DNA of 64,000 nucleotides from Burkholderiaceae bacterium (GTDB lineage: Bacteria; Pseudomonadota; Gammaproteobacteria; Burkholderiales; Burkholderiaceae_C). The notes beneath the pieces were generated by a model. That model made no database searches and was not told where the DNA came from. It saw only the letters and a list, made by a program, of their open reading frames with translations. The stretch lies in the NCBI GenBank assembly GCA_031253795.1, contig JAIRVR010000017.1, forward strand, positions 124,001 to 188,000, written 5' to 3'. A program made the translations under genes and the position numbers. Shown here in pieces: positions 7,824-17,583 of the stretch; the first letter of the stretch is position 1; each line of letters begins with the position of its first letter.

Positions 7824-9045
7824 AGGCAGCCAACCGGGCCTTCTCCAAAGCCACACCCAAACCACGCTCCAGATCCGCAATCAGATCAGCCGGATCCTCC
7901 AGCCCCACATGCAGGCGCACCACAGGCGCCGTACCGCCCCACACGCTGTGCTCGCGCAGCCGCTCAGGCTGCGCCACCAGCGCCAGGCTCTCATACCCGC
8001 CCCACGATGCTCCCTGCGCGAAATGCCGCAACGCATCGACGAACGCCGCACCCGCACCGGCATGGGTCCCTTCGGTGAAGGCGAACGACACCAGCCCGCT
8101 GGCCCCGCTGAAATCCCGCTGCCACAGCGCGTGGCCGGGATCGGACGGCAGGGCCGGGTAGAAGACGCGGCCGACCTGGGGCTGCTGCTCCAGCCATTGG
8201 GCGACTTCGGTGGCATGGCGCTGATGCTGGGCCAGGCGCACGGGCAGGGTGCGCAGGCCGCGCAGGGCCAGATAGGCGTCGTCGGCGCCGATGGTCAGGC
8301 CCAGGGCCTCGTAGGCCGTGGCGATTTTCCGGGACAGCGCGGGGCCGTCGGTGATGACGATGCCCTGCATCACGTCCGAGTGGCCGGCGATGTACTTGGT
8401 GGCGGCCTGGATGGACAGGTTGGCGCCATGCTCCAGGGGCTGGTAGAACCAGCCTCCGCTCCAGGTGTTGTCCGTGGCCACGGGGATGCCGCGCGCACGC
8501 GCCACAGCCGCCAGCGCCGGCAGGTCCAGCACTTCGTAGAGCAGGGAGCTGGGCGACTCCAGATAGACCAGGCGGGTGTTGTCGCGGATTTTGGCGGCCA
8601 GGTCATCGCGCGAGGGCGAAAAGTACTCCAGCGTGATGCCCAGGCGCTGCAGCAGCGTGGCGTCCACGCGGCGCACGGGCGAGTAGACGCTGTCGGCCAC
8701 CAGGGCGTGGTCGCCCGGCGAGAGCAGGGCGATCAGCACCAGGCTGATGGCCGACAGGCCCGAGGGCGTGAGGAAGGCGCGGTGGCCGCCCTCGAGGGCG
8801 ACCACGGCGTCTTCCAGCGCGCGGTGGGTGTCCAGCCCATGGCGGCCGTAGGAGGCCACGCGCTCGCCGGCCTCGCGGCGGTGGTGCAGGTCGGCATAGG
8901 CGGCGCTGTCGGCAAAGCGCACGGTGCTGGTGCGCACCACGGGCACATTGACGGGGCCGGAGCCGCCCTGCAACGGGGGCGTGCCGGCGTGCAGCAGGCG
9001 GGTGGAGGGCCCCAGGGCCCGTGCGTCGTCGTGCTGCGCGCTCAT
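7822..9045 (-). CDS. Cys/Met-metabolism PLP enzyme (cystathionine beta/gamma-lyase-like)
   Basis: 407 residues of the trans-sulfuration fold-type I family. 'ASYGRHGLDTHRALEDAVVALEGG' near residue 65, 'TPSGLSAISLVLIALLSPGDHALV', 'TDNTWSGGWFYQPLEHGANLSIQAATKYIAGHSD' with the PLP lysine in ATKY, and 'QGASWGGYESL' are MetC-like signatures. Members cleave C-S bonds of cystathionine or cysteine, giving pyruvate, ammonia and a thiol or sulfide. ATG 9045 overlaps the cupin stop by 4 bp (ATGA), so the two are translationally coupled. The context suggests a catabolic lyase acting with the thiol dioxygenase rather than methionine synthesis. It is the last gene of the eleven-gene operon. Confidence 0.9.
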   Translation of the reverse strand: MSAQHDDARALGPSTRLLHAGTPPLQGGSGPVNVPVVRTSTVRFADSAAYADLHHRREAGERVASYGRHGLDTHRALEDAVVALEGGHRAFLTPSGLSAISLVLIALLSPGDHALVADSVYSPVRRVDATLLQRLGITLEYFSPSRDDLAAKIRDNTRLVYLESPSSLLYEVLDLPALAAVARARGIPVATDNTWSGGWFYQPLEHGANLSIQAATKYIAGHSDVMQGIVITDGPALSRKIATAYEALGLTIGADDAYLALRGLRTLPVRLAQHQRHATEVAQWLEQQPQVGRVFYPALPSDPGHALWQRDFSGASGLVSFAFTEGTHAGAGAAFVDALRHFAQGASWGGYESLALVAQPERLREHSVWGGTAPVVRLHVGLEDPADLIADLERGLGVALEKARLAA

Positions 9046-9671
9046 GCCACGGCCTCGCTGGGGCGGAAGTAGGCGGCGTTGTAGTTCTTGACTTCGCCGG
9101 TCTCGGGGTCGATGGCCACACGGCCGCTCAGCGTTTCCAGCGGCTGGCCGTAGAGATGGAAATGCAGCGTGGGCTGGTCGCCGACCACGGCGATGGCATG
9201 GATGTCGTCGGGCAGGAAGGCGATGGAGGCGCCGGGCTGCACGGTGAACTCCCGCGCCAGGTGGATCCGGGCGTGCGTGGGGTCGCTGCGGTCGTCGGTG
9301 CGCTCGTACAGGCGGTTGATCTCCTGGCCTTCGACGGCCACGATCACGGCCCACGTCGTATGGTTGTGCGGCGCCGTGGTCTTGCCGGGGTTGATGGAGT
9401 TCAGGTACAGGGCCAGGCCGGCGTCGCCGTCGGCCGGGTTGAGCCGGTAGCGCGTGGAGGCGCCCACGCCCTCGGTCTGGGCCGGTGGCGGGAAGTCGGT
9501 GCGGTTGAACAAGGCCTTGTCGGTGGCCAGTTGTTCCAGGCGTTCGGTGATGGCGGCCAGGGCCTTGCGGTCCGGGGCGCCGGCCTGCAGCAGTCGGCGG
9601 ACGTCGGCCAGGGCCGCGTCAACGGCCTGGCGGCGCCGGTCGGCGAGGGGGGAGGAGGAAGAGGTGGTCAT
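9042..9671 (-). CDS. Cysteine dioxygenase-like cupin
   Basis: 209 residues, about the usual size for bacterial thiol dioxygenases. The probable 3-His iron site is H102-x-H104 (APHNHTTW) and H158 (DDIHAIA), followed by 'LHFHLYGQPLETL'. The family oxidises cysteine, 3-mercaptopropionate or related thiols to sulfinates with O2. It is related to the N-terminal domain of the 737-residue fusion at 5546-7759 (same HTTW and 'P.LH.H.YG' patterns), so the locus has two such cupins. An AGGAAC ribosome-binding site precedes the ATG. Substrate choice cannot be read from the sequence. Confidence 0.87.
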   Translation of the reverse strand: MTTSSSSPLADRRRQAVDAALADVRRLLQAGAPDRKALAAITERLEQLATDKALFNRTDFPPPAQTEGVGASTRYRLNPADGDAGLALYLNSINPGKTTAPHNHTTWAVIVAVEGQEINRLYERTDDRSDPTHARIHLAREFTVQPGASIAFLPDDIHAIAVVGDQPTLHFHLYGQPLETLSGRVAIDPETGEVKNYNAAYFRPSEAVA

Positions 9672-9705
9672 GGCGGGGTTCCTGGTGGGGTGGTTCCGGG
9701 ATGGT

Positions 9706-10561
<856 letters not shown>

Positions 10562-10575
<14 letters not shown>

Positions 10576-11383
10576 GGCGGTGCTCCAGGGCGCGCGTGGC
10601 GCGCGCAATGGGATAGCAATAGGCAAAGAAAAGCGCGAGCAGCGTGAAGTACACGAGGATGGTGAAGTCCGTGCGGGCCACGGTGTTGCTCGCGATCTGG
10701 GCGGTGTCCACCACGTCGTGCACGCCCACCAGGGAGGCCAGGGAGGTGCTCATGGTGATGCTGGCATACAGGTTCATCCAGGGCGGCAGCATGCGGCGCA
10801 CGCACTGGGGCAGGACGATGAGGCGGAAGATCTCGCTGCGGCGAAAGGCCAGGGACTGGGCGGCTTCCCACTGGGCGCTGGGAATGGACTGGATGGCGCC
10901 GCGGAAGATCTCGGCCACGTTGGCGCTGGTGGGCAGGGCCAGGCCCAGCACCACCTTGATCCAGTCGGGGAAGGGAAAGGTCCAGGACACCAGCTTCACC
11001 TCGAACGGAAACACATAGGTGGTGAAGTAGATGAGCACCAGGATGGGCGCATTGCGGAACAGCTGCACATACCAGCGCACGCCGATGCGCACGGCCGGTG
11101 CGGGCGACAGCGACAGGGCGCCCAGCACCAGGCCGACGGCCGTGCCCAGGGCCACGGCCAGCACGCTGATCTCGATGTTGACCCACAGGCCGCGCAGCAG
11201 GGCCGGCAGCCAGTTCCACAGGTGGACGAAGGCGGGCGGCGTGCTGCCGCTGGCGGTCCAGTAAAGGCACAGGGCCAGCAGGGCGGCCGCGCCGATCAGC
11301 CAGGGGCTGCGCGCGGCGCGCAGCAGGGCGGCGGGCGCCAGGCCCGCGGCGGGGCCGGGGTTCAGGGCGGCTTCATTGGCCAT
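10562..11383 (-). CDS. Amino-acid ABC transporter permease (HisM family) 1
   Basis: 273 residues, with an N-terminal Ala-rich stretch and multiple membrane segments (for example 'SPWLIGAAALLALCLYW', 'LLRGLWVNIEISVLAVALGTAVGLVLGAL', 'FTILVYFTLLALFFAYCYPIA'). The EAA-type coupling motif is 'EAAQSLAFRRSEIFRLIVLPQCVRRMLPP', and 'LFRNAPILVLIYF' is typical of polar amino-acid permeases. It partners the adjacent permease (11 bp overlap) as a heterodimer in the inner membrane. Confidence 0.92.
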
Positions 11384-12122
11384 AGCCGGGCATCCTCAGT
11401 TGTTGTTCCAGCCACCGGCCTGCCAGGCTGACCAGCCAGGTCAGCAGGCCGAACCACAGCAGGATGAGCAGCAGCAGCTCCAGCACGTTGTCGCGCTGGG
11501 ACCAGATCATGATGGACTCGTAGGTCACGTCGCCCACGGCGATGGCCGAGGCGACGGCCGTCATCTTCACCAGGTCCACCAGGTTGTTGACCAGGGAGGG
11601 CAGGGCAAAACGCAGGGCCAGCGGCAACTGCACGCGCGCCAGCAGCTGGCGCTGGGAAAAGCCCAGGGAACGTGCGGCCTCCAGCGTGGTGGCGGGCACG
11701 GCCTCGATGCCGGCGCGCAGGGCCTCGGCGTGGAACACGCCCTTGTGCAGCGAGACCACGACCACCACCCAGACGAAGGGCGTCAGCGGGTTGTTTCCCG
11801 CGCCCCAGTCGCGCAACTGCTGGGTGATGAGCATGTTGAGCACGAGAAAGGCGCAGTACAGCTGGACCAGGGTGGGCGTGTTGCGCGTGACCTCGACGAA
11901 GGCGCGCGCGGGGGTGGCCAGCCAGGGGCGGCCGGATGTCATGGCCGCCGCCAGGGCCACGCCGGCGGCCAGGCTACCGGGAATGGTCAGCAGGGCCAGC
12001 TGCACGGTCACCCACATGCCGCGCACAAAGGCCTGGCGTTCGCCTGCGTCCAGCACGAAGGCGTCGTTCAGGCCCAGGCCCTTGAGGGCCTGCACGGCCT
12101 GGGGCAGAAAGGCTTCGCTCAT
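11373..12122 (-). CDS. Amino-acid ABC transporter permease (HisM family) 2
   Basis: 249 residues with about five membrane segments. 'FVEVTRNTPTLVQLYCAFLVL' and the coupling loop 'EAARSLGFSQRQLLARVQLPLALRFALPSLVNN' are diagnostic. ATG 12122 overlaps the aminotransferase stop as ATGA, showing tight coupling of transport and metabolism. The ORF track starts further upstream in frame; the chosen start (MSEAFLPQAVQAL) has no competing conserved sequence before it. Confidence 0.92.
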   Translation of the reverse strand: MSEAFLPQAVQALKGLGLNDAFVLDAGERQAFVRGMWVTVQLALLTIPGSLAAGVALAAAMTSGRPWLATPARAFVEVTRNTPTLVQLYCAFLVLNMLITQQLRDWGAGNNPLTPFVWVVVVVSLHKGVFHAEALRAGIEAVPATTLEAARSLGFSQRQLLARVQLPLALRFALPSLVNNLVDLVKMTAVASAIAVGDVTYESIMIWSQRDNVLELLLLILLWFGLLTWLVSLAGRWLEQQLRMPGYGQ

Positions 12123-13375
12123 GCGGTGCTCTCCGCCTCGGCCAGGGGCCGGGGGCTGGGTGCGCGCAGCGCGGCCACGGCGCGCGCGATGCGGGCCGTG
12201 GCATCGGCCAGTACCCCGTCGCTGGTGGCGGTCGAAATGCGGAAGTAGGGCGACAGACCGTAGGAGGCGCCATCCACGGCGGCCACGCCCTCGGATTCGA
12301 GCAGCCACTCGACCAGGTCGGCCTCGGAGGCGATCGCCCGGCCATCGGGCCGCAGGTGGCCGAGCAGGCCGCCGCAGTGCACGAAGGCGAAGAAGGACCC
12401 CCCGGGCGGCAGCAGGCGCAGGCCGGGCACGGTGTTGATGGCCTCGGTGACCAGCCGCGCGCGGCGCGCATAGGCGGCGCGCGCCGTCTGCACGAAGGAC
12501 TGGTCGGCCGAGTCCAGCGCCGCCGTGGCCGCGGCCTGGCCCACGGAGTTGGGGCCGGACGAGGCCTGGGACTGGACCACGGCCATGGCCTGGACCAGGG
12601 CCGCGGGACCGGCGCCCCAGCCTATGCGCCAGCCCGTCATGGCATAGGTCTTGGACACGCCGTTGACCAGCAGGCTGCGCTCGCGCAGGTCGGGTGCCAC
12701 GGCCAGCCAGTGCGCGGGTGCCTCGGGCGTGAACCAGATGTGCTCGTAGAGCTCGTCCAGCAGCACCCAGACCTGGGGATGGCGGCGCAGCACGGCGGCC
12801 AGTGCCGCGAGTTCCTCGCGGCCATAGACGGCGCCCGAGGGATTGCCCGGGGTGTTGAGCACCAGCCAGCGCGTTCGCGGGGTGATGGCGGCCTCCAGCG
12901 CCTCGGGCCCGAGCTTGAAGCCCTGGTCCTGGCCCACGGGCACGATGACGGGCGTGCCGTCATTGATGCGCACGATGTCGGGAAAGGATGGCCAATAGGG
13001 CGCGGGCACGATGACCTCGTCGCCCGCATCCAGCGTGGCGGCCAGGGCGTTGTAGATGACCTGCTTGCCGCCGTTGCTGACGATGATCTGGTCCGTGCCG
13101 TAGGCCAGTGCATGCTCGCGCTGGTACTTGGCGGCGATGGCGCGGCGCAGCACGGCCGTGCCCTGGGTGGGTGTGTACCGGGTCTCGCCGCGCGCCATGG
13201 CGGCGATGGCGGCCTGCCGTATGGGCTCGGGCGTGTCGAAGTCAGGCTCGCCCGTGGTCAGCGCGATGATGTCGCGGCCCTGGGCGGCCAGGGCCGCGGC
13301 GCGTGCGCTGGCCGCCGCGTTGGCCGACAGCCTGGCGCGCTGCACGCGCCGCGAAAGATTCAGGGAAATGCTCAT
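12119..13375 (-). CDS. Class I/II PLP aminotransferase (AspC-like)
   Basis: 418 residues. 'ALTTGEPDFDTPEPIRQAAIAAMARGETRYTPTQG' at the N-terminus, 'NTPGNPSGAVYGREEL', and the PLP lysine in 'NGVSKTYAMTGWRIGW' are those of aspartate/aromatic aminotransferase subgroup Ib. A Pro/Glu-rich tail follows residue ~405. It transfers an amino group from an amino acid to a 2-oxo acid; in this operon a sulfur amino acid to mercaptopyruvate-type reaction would be logical, but that is inference. ATGA overlaps on both sides (with the permease and the FAD oxidase). Confidence 0.9.
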   Translation of the reverse strand: MSISLNLSRRVQRARLSANAAASARAAALAAQGRDIIALTTGEPDFDTPEPIRQAAIAAMARGETRYTPTQGTAVLRRAIAAKYQREHALAYGTDQIIVSNGGKQVIYNALAATLDAGDEVIVPAPYWPSFPDIVRINDGTPVIVPVGQDQGFKLGPEALEAAITPRTRWLVLNTPGNPSGAVYGREELAALAAVLRRHPQVWVLLDELYEHIWFTPEAPAHWLAVAPDLRERSLLVNGVSKTYAMTGWRIGWGAGPAALVQAMAVVQSQASSGPNSVGQAAATAALDSADQSFVQTARAAYARRARLVTEAINTVPGLRLLPPGGSFFAFVHCGGLLGHLRPDGRAIASEADLVEWLLESEGVAAVDGASYGLSPYFRISTATSDGVLADATARIARAVAALRAPSPRPLAEAESTA

Positions 13376-14829
13376 GTCGTGGGGCCTTGTTCTGGGAGCA
13401 GGGGCCGGGGCTGGTCCAGCACCTTGCCGGGGTTGAGCAGGCCCAGCGGATCGAAGGCCTGCTTGAGGCGGCGCATCAGCGCCAGCTCCACGCCGCTCTT
13501 GTAGCGCGGCAGCAGGTCGCGCTTGGTCTGGCCCACGCCGTGCTCGGCACTGATGGAGCCGCCATGGGCGTGCACGCTGTCGTGAACCAGGGCGTGGATG
13601 GCGTCTTCCTGCTCGAACAGCCGTGCCACGGGGCCGTCCGGCGCATGCGAGACGTTGTAGTGCAGGTTGCCGTCGCCCAGGTGGCCGAAGGCCACGGGCC
13701 GCACGCCGGGAAAGTGTGCCTGCAGCGCGCCAGCCGTGGCCGACAGGAAGTCGGGAATGCGCGAAATCGGCACCGAGATGTCGTGCTTGACGTTGCCGCC
13801 GTCGCGCCGCTGGGCCTCGCCCAGGGCCTGGTCGCGCAGGCGCCACAGGGCCTGGCTTTGCTGCAGGCTTTCGGCGATGGCGGCGTCGCTGACCAGGCCG
13901 TCCTCGAAGGCCTGGCCGACCACGGACTCGAAGCGCTGGCGCGCATGCTCCTCGCCTTCGCTGTCGGATAGCTCGACCAGGGCATACCAGGGCGCCTTGA
14001 GCGCGAGCGGCAGGGGCTGCTCCGGCACATGGCGGTCGATCAGGCCCAGGGCCGTGTCGGACAGCAGTTCGAAGGCCGTGAGGCTGGCGCCGAAGCCCGC
14101 GCGCGCCTGGCCCAGGAAGGCCACGGCATCGCATATGCAGCCGAAGGCCAGCAGGGCCGTGTGCTGGGCGCGCGGCAGCGGGTACAGCTTGAGCGTGGCC
14201 GCCGTGATGATGCCCAGCGTGCCTTCGCTGCCCACATACAGGTCGCGCAGCGCGTAGCCGGTATTGTCCTTGCGCAGTCCGCGCAGGCCGTCCCAGATCT
14301 CGCCTTCGGCGGTGACCACCTCCAGGCCCAGCACCAGTTCGCGCGCATTGCCGTAGCGCAGCACCTGGGTGCCGCCGGCATTGGTGGACAGGTTGCCGCC
14401 TATGGTGCAGCTGCCTTCCGAGCCCAGGCTCAGCGGGAACAGCCGGCCGGCATCGCGCGCGGCCTGCTGCACCTGGGCCAGTACGGCGCCGGCCTCCACG
14501 GTCAGCGTGTCGTTGTCGGTGTCGATGCTGCGTATGCGCTGCAGCCGGCCCAGCGACAGCAGCACGGCGCGGCCCGAGCCGTCAGGCGTGGCGCCGCCCA
14601 TGAGGCCGGTGTTGCCGCCCTGGGGCACGATGGGCGTTCCATGGGCACGGCACAGGCGCACGACCTGGGCCACCTGGCCGGTGTCGGCCGGCCGCACCAC
14701 GGCCAGGGCCTGGCCGGTGAGGCGGCGGTGCTGGTCGGTCAGGTAGCCGGCCGCATCCGCGCCCGTCAGCACATGGGCCTCGCCCAGGGCCTGGCGCAGG
14801 CCGGCGAGCAGATCGGAGGCGGTGCTCAT
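13372..14829 (-). CDS. FAD-linked D-2-hydroxyacid oxidase/dehydrogenase (GlcD/D-LDH-like)
   Basis: 485 residues. The N-terminal PP-loop FAD-binding domain is shown by 'VRLCRAHGTPIVPQGGNTGLMGGA' and 'LGSEGSCTIGGNLSTNAGG'; the C-terminal FAD-oxidase domain by 'VAFGHLGDGNLHYNVSH' and 'SISAEHGVGQTKRDLL'. The family oxidises D-lactate, D-2-hydroxyglutarate and similar 2-hydroxy acids to 2-oxo acids, passing electrons to quinone or cytochrome. In this setting a D-mercaptolactate-like or other 2-hydroxy acid is a reasonable but unproven substrate, whose oxo product could feed the aminotransferase or rhodaneses. ATGA overlaps on both sides. Confidence 0.9.
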   Translation of the reverse strand: MSTASDLLAGLRQALGEAHVLTGADAAGYLTDQHRRLTGQALAVVRPADTGQVAQVVRLCRAHGTPIVPQGGNTGLMGGATPDGSGRAVLLSLGRLQRIRSIDTDNDTLTVEAGAVLAQVQQAARDAGRLFPLSLGSEGSCTIGGNLSTNAGGTQVLRYGNARELVLGLEVVTAEGEIWDGLRGLRKDNTGYALRDLYVGSEGTLGIITAATLKLYPLPRAQHTALLAFGCICDAVAFLGQARAGFGASLTAFELLSDTALGLIDRHVPEQPLPLALKAPWYALVELSDSEGEEHARQRFESVVGQAFEDGLVSDAAIAESLQQSQALWRLRDQALGEAQRRDGGNVKHDISVPISRIPDFLSATAGALQAHFPGVRPVAFGHLGDGNLHYNVSHAPDGPVARLFEQEDAIHALVHDSVHAHGGSISAEHGVGQTKRDLLPRYKSGVELALMRRLKQAFDPLGLLNPGKVLDQPRPLLPEQGPTT

Positions 14830-15656
14830 GCGGGGGCCTTCCTGAATTTCTCGTGCAGCTCGTGCAGCAGCGGCGTGGGTGTCATGCCATTGCGCTTTTC
14901 CACCTCGATCAGCCAGCCCTTGCGGTGCCAGTCCTGGACGATGCGGTCGATGGCGGACTCGGTGTCGGATTCGCCCTTGCGCAGCCAGATCACCGAAGGC
15001 GAGGGGATGATGTCCGAGGGCGAGGCGATGGCATAGTCCTTCCACTCGGGGTTGCCGGCCACCAGCTCGCGCAGCGTGGGGCTGACGTGGACGGCGGCCG
15101 CGCAGTTGCCGCCCTTGAGGGCCAGCAGGGATTCGGGCTGGCCGCGGAAGGCCTTGATCTGGGCGCCATACTGCTCGGCCAGGGGCCTGGTGAAATTGCT
15201 GCCCTGGGACACGCAGACGGGCTTGCCGCGCAGGTCTTCCCACCGGGCGATGCCGCTGCCCTTCTTGGCGATGGCGGCGCCGCCCACTTCCTCGAAGGGC
15301 GTGGGCACGAAGGACAGGATTTCGCTGCGCTCCTGGGTCCACTGCATGTTGGCGATCAGGATGTCCACCTTGCCCTGCTGCAGGAACTGCACGCGGTTGG
15401 AGGGCTGGACCTGCACGGTCTCCAGGCCCACGCCCAGGCCCTTGGCCACGCCTTCGGACAGCTGCACGTTGTAGCCCACGTGCTTTTGCGTCACGGGGTC
15501 GATGGTGCCGAAGGGCGGACCAGAGAGCATGACGCCGACCACGATCTTGCCGCCCTGGCGGATCCTGTCCAGCGTGGCATCGGCATGTGCCGGCAGGGCG
15601 GAAATGGCGAAGAGCGCGGCCAGCGCGGCGGCGCAATGGGCGTTGCGCGGCTTCAT
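14826..15656 (-). CDS. Periplasmic amino-acid-binding protein, tandem paralogue 1
   Basis: 276 residues with a Sec signal peptide (MKPRNAHCAAALAALFAISALPAHA). SBP family 3: 'DATLDRIRQGGKIVVGVMLSGPPFGTID' and 'VQFLQQGKVDILIANMQWTQERSEILSF'. The mature protein has just two cysteines, in 'PVCVSQGSNF' and 'GGNCAAAVH', at the same places as in the two neighbouring paralogues, which suggests a disulfide near the ligand cleft. ATGA overlaps with the FAD oxidase and with paralogue 2. Presumably it delivers a ligand to the HisM-type permeases of this operon. Confidence 0.92.
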   Translation of the reverse strand: MKPRNAHCAAALAALFAISALPAHADATLDRIRQGGKIVVGVMLSGPPFGTIDPVTQKHVGYNVQLSEGVAKGLGVGLETVQVQPSNRVQFLQQGKVDILIANMQWTQERSEILSFVPTPFEEVGGAAIAKKGSGIARWEDLRGKPVCVSQGSNFTRPLAEQYGAQIKAFRGQPESLLALKGGNCAAAVHVSPTLRELVAGNPEWKDYAIASPSDIIPSPSVIWLRKGESDTESAIDRIVQDWHRKGWLIEVEKRNGMTPTPLLHELHEKFRKAPA

Positions 15657-16543
15657 GGCTTCTTCCCTTCGGCGGCCTGGGCTTCGGCGAAGACCGCGAA
15701 ATCGTTGGGCGCGCGGTCGAACTGGCCCTTGAGCGCACGCTGGTGGCGCTCGGCGATCCAGGTGTCGGGCACGCCGCTGGCGCGCGCCACCTTCAGCAGA
15801 AAGCCCGAGCGGTGCCAGTCCTGTATGGCCTTGTCCACGAAGGCCTGGGTGTCGGCCTCGCCGCGGCGCGTCCAGACCACGGTGGGCGAGGGAATGAGCT
15901 GGTCCTGGGTGCCCAGCTCGAAGTCCTTCCACTCGGCGGCGTTGGGGCCGGTGAGCTTTTCGTAGAGCGCGGGCTGGATGTGGACCGAGGCCGCGCAGGT
16001 GCCGCCCTTGAGGGCCAGCAGCGATTCGGGAATACCGCGCAGGCCCTTGACCACGGCACCATAGGACTCGGCCAGGGGCTTGGCGAAGTTGCTGCCCTGG
16101 GACACGCAGGCCACCTTGCCGCGCAGGTCTTCCCAGCGCTTGATGCCGCTGGCCTTGGCGACCAGGGCGCCGCCGCCGATCAGGTCGTAGGGGGTGGGCG
16201 CGAAGGACAGGATTTCGCTGCGCTCCTGGGTCCACTGGATGTTGGCGATCAGCAGGTCCACCTTGCCGCTTTGCAGGAACTGCACGCGCGTGGAGGCCGT
16301 GACGGGCACGGTCTCCAGCGTCACGCCCAGGCGGCGGGCGATGTCGGCGGCCAGCTCGGTCTGGTAGCCGCCGGTCTTGCCCGTGGCGGGGTCGAGCACG
16401 CCGAAGGGCGGGCTGGCGCCGTCGATGCCGACGGCCAGCTTGCCGCGCTGGCGGATCTTGTCGAGCGTGGCGTCGGCATGGGCAGCGCCCGCGCCCAGCA
16501 CCAGGGCCAGGGCGGCGGCGAAGGGGGAGAGAAGTCGGGACAT
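15653..16543 (-). CDS. Periplasmic amino-acid-binding protein, tandem paralogue 2
   Basis: 296 residues from MSRLLSPFAAALALVLGAGAAHA, a clean signal peptide; an in-frame ATG 12 bases upstream (16555, MDSPMSRLL) is equally possible because neither has an obvious ribosome-binding site. SBP family 3, with 'DATLDKIRQRGKLAVGIDGASPPFG', 'LLIANIQWTQERSEILSF', 'VACVSQGSNFAKPLAESYG' and 'LALKGGTCAASVH'. Again only two mature cysteines. It has a longer C-terminus than paralogue 1 (…FAVFAEAQAAEGKKP). A hairpin and a G-rich run separate it from paralogue 3 upstream. Confidence 0.9.
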   Translation of the reverse strand: MSRLLSPFAAALALVLGAGAAHADATLDKIRQRGKLAVGIDGASPPFGVLDPATGKTGGYQTELAADIARRLGVTLETVPVTASTRVQFLQSGKVDLLIANIQWTQERSEILSFAPTPYDLIGGGALVAKASGIKRWEDLRGKVACVSQGSNFAKPLAESYGAVVKGLRGIPESLLALKGGTCAASVHIQPALYEKLTGPNAAEWKDFELGTQDQLIPSPTVVWTRRGEADTQAFVDKAIQDWHRSGFLLKVARASGVPDTWIAERHQRALKGQFDRAPNDFAVFAEAQAAEGKKP

Positions 16544-16572
16544 GGGGGAATCCATCGGGGAACAGTCGGCCC

Positions 16573-16624
16573 GGCCCCGTCCTGCGGGGCCTGGGCCATG
16601 GTGGGGGGTGGTGGTGGTGGTGGC
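16573..16624. repeat. GC hairpin and G-rich (GGT) run between binding-protein genes
   Basis: A perfect 7-bp stem (GGCCCCG-TCCTG-CGGGGCC, 16573-16591) is followed on the plus strand by GGTGGGGGGTGG and further GGT repeats (16600-16624). The minus-strand transcript therefore carries CCACC repeats before the stem. There is no T-run, so it is not a standard terminator. It could be an mRNA-processing or stability element, or a G-quadruplex on the template strand. Confidence 0.5.
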
Positions 16625-16641
16625 GGGCCCGGCGGCGGGCG

Positions 16642-17496
16642 TCAGCCGGCGGTCTTGAAGCGGGCCTGCAGCTCGGGCAGCAGGGGGTTGGCGGGCGCGA
16701 TGCCCACGCGTTTTTCCGTGGCGATCAGCCAGCCCGTGCGGTGCCAGTCCTGCACCACCTTGTCCACGGCGGCGATGGTGTCGGCCTCGCCCTTGCGGGT
16801 CCAGACCACGGACAGGGCCGGCAGCACCTCGGTGGCGATGGGCGCCGTGTACTGGGCCCATTCGGGGTTGCTGCGCAGCAGGGGGTAGATCAGGGTGCCG
16901 TCGTGCACGGCGGCCACGCAGTTGCCGCCCTTGAGGGCCAGCAGGGAGTCCGAGGAGCTCTTGTAGCCATGGACCTGGGCGCCGTAGTCGTTGGCCAGGG
17001 GCTTGGCGAAGCTGCTGCCCTGGGACACGCAGACCGGCTTGCCGCGCAGGTCTTCCCACTTGGTGATGCCGCTGTCCTTGCGCACGGCGGCCGCGCCGCC
17101 CACGCGGTAGAAGGGCGTGGGCGCGTAGCCCAGGGTCTCGGCGCGGTCGGGGTTGAGTTCCATGGAGGCGATCAGCAGATCGACCTTGCCGGCCTGCAGG
17201 AACTGCACGCGGGTGGCGGTCTGCACCTGGACCAGCTCGGCTTCCACGCCCAGGCCCTTGGCCAGGGCGCGGGCCAGCTCGGGGTTCCAGCCGATCAGCT
17301 GCTGGCTGGCGGGATCGATGGAGCCGAAGGGCCCGCCATTGACCAGCACGCCGATGGTGACCTTGCCGCGCTGCCTGATCTTGTCCAGCGTGCCGTCGGC
17401 ATGGGCGCCGGCGCTGGCCAGGGTGAGGGCCACGCCCAGGGCGGCCAGAAGAGGGGAAACCGGGGGACGGCGAAGGGAAGTGGACAAAGGCAGCAT
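16642..17496 (-). CDS. Periplasmic amino-acid-binding protein, tandem paralogue 3
   Basis: 284 residues with a signal peptide (RRPPVSPLLAALGVALTLASAGAHA). SBP family 3: 'DGTLDKIRQRGKVTIGVLVNGGPFGSID', 'LIASMELNPDRAETLGYAPTPF', 'PVCVSQGSSFAKPLANDYG', 'LALKGGNCVAAVH'. It is more diverged than the other two in the 'SMELNPDRAETLGY' segment, where they read 'QWTQERSEILSF', so its ligand or affinity may differ. It is first of the three in transcription order, downstream of the rhodanese gene by 87 bp. Confidence 0.92.
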   Translation of the reverse strand: MLPLSTSLRRPPVSPLLAALGVALTLASAGAHADGTLDKIRQRGKVTIGVLVNGGPFGSIDPASQQLIGWNPELARALAKGLGVEAELVQVQTATRVQFLQAGKVDLLIASMELNPDRAETLGYAPTPFYRVGGAAAVRKDSGITKWEDLRGKPVCVSQGSSFAKPLANDYGAQVHGYKSSSDSLLALKGGNCVAAVHDGTLIYPLLRSNPEWAQYTAPIATEVLPALSVVWTRKGEADTIAAVDKVVQDWHRTGWLIATEKRVGIAPANPLLPELQARFKTAG

Positions 17497-17583
17497 GGCG
17501 GAGTCTCGGGACCAGGGGAAGATGGGTATGCCGCCATCTTCGAATGGCCCCGGTGGCGCGGCAACAAAGCTTTCAGAACATGT

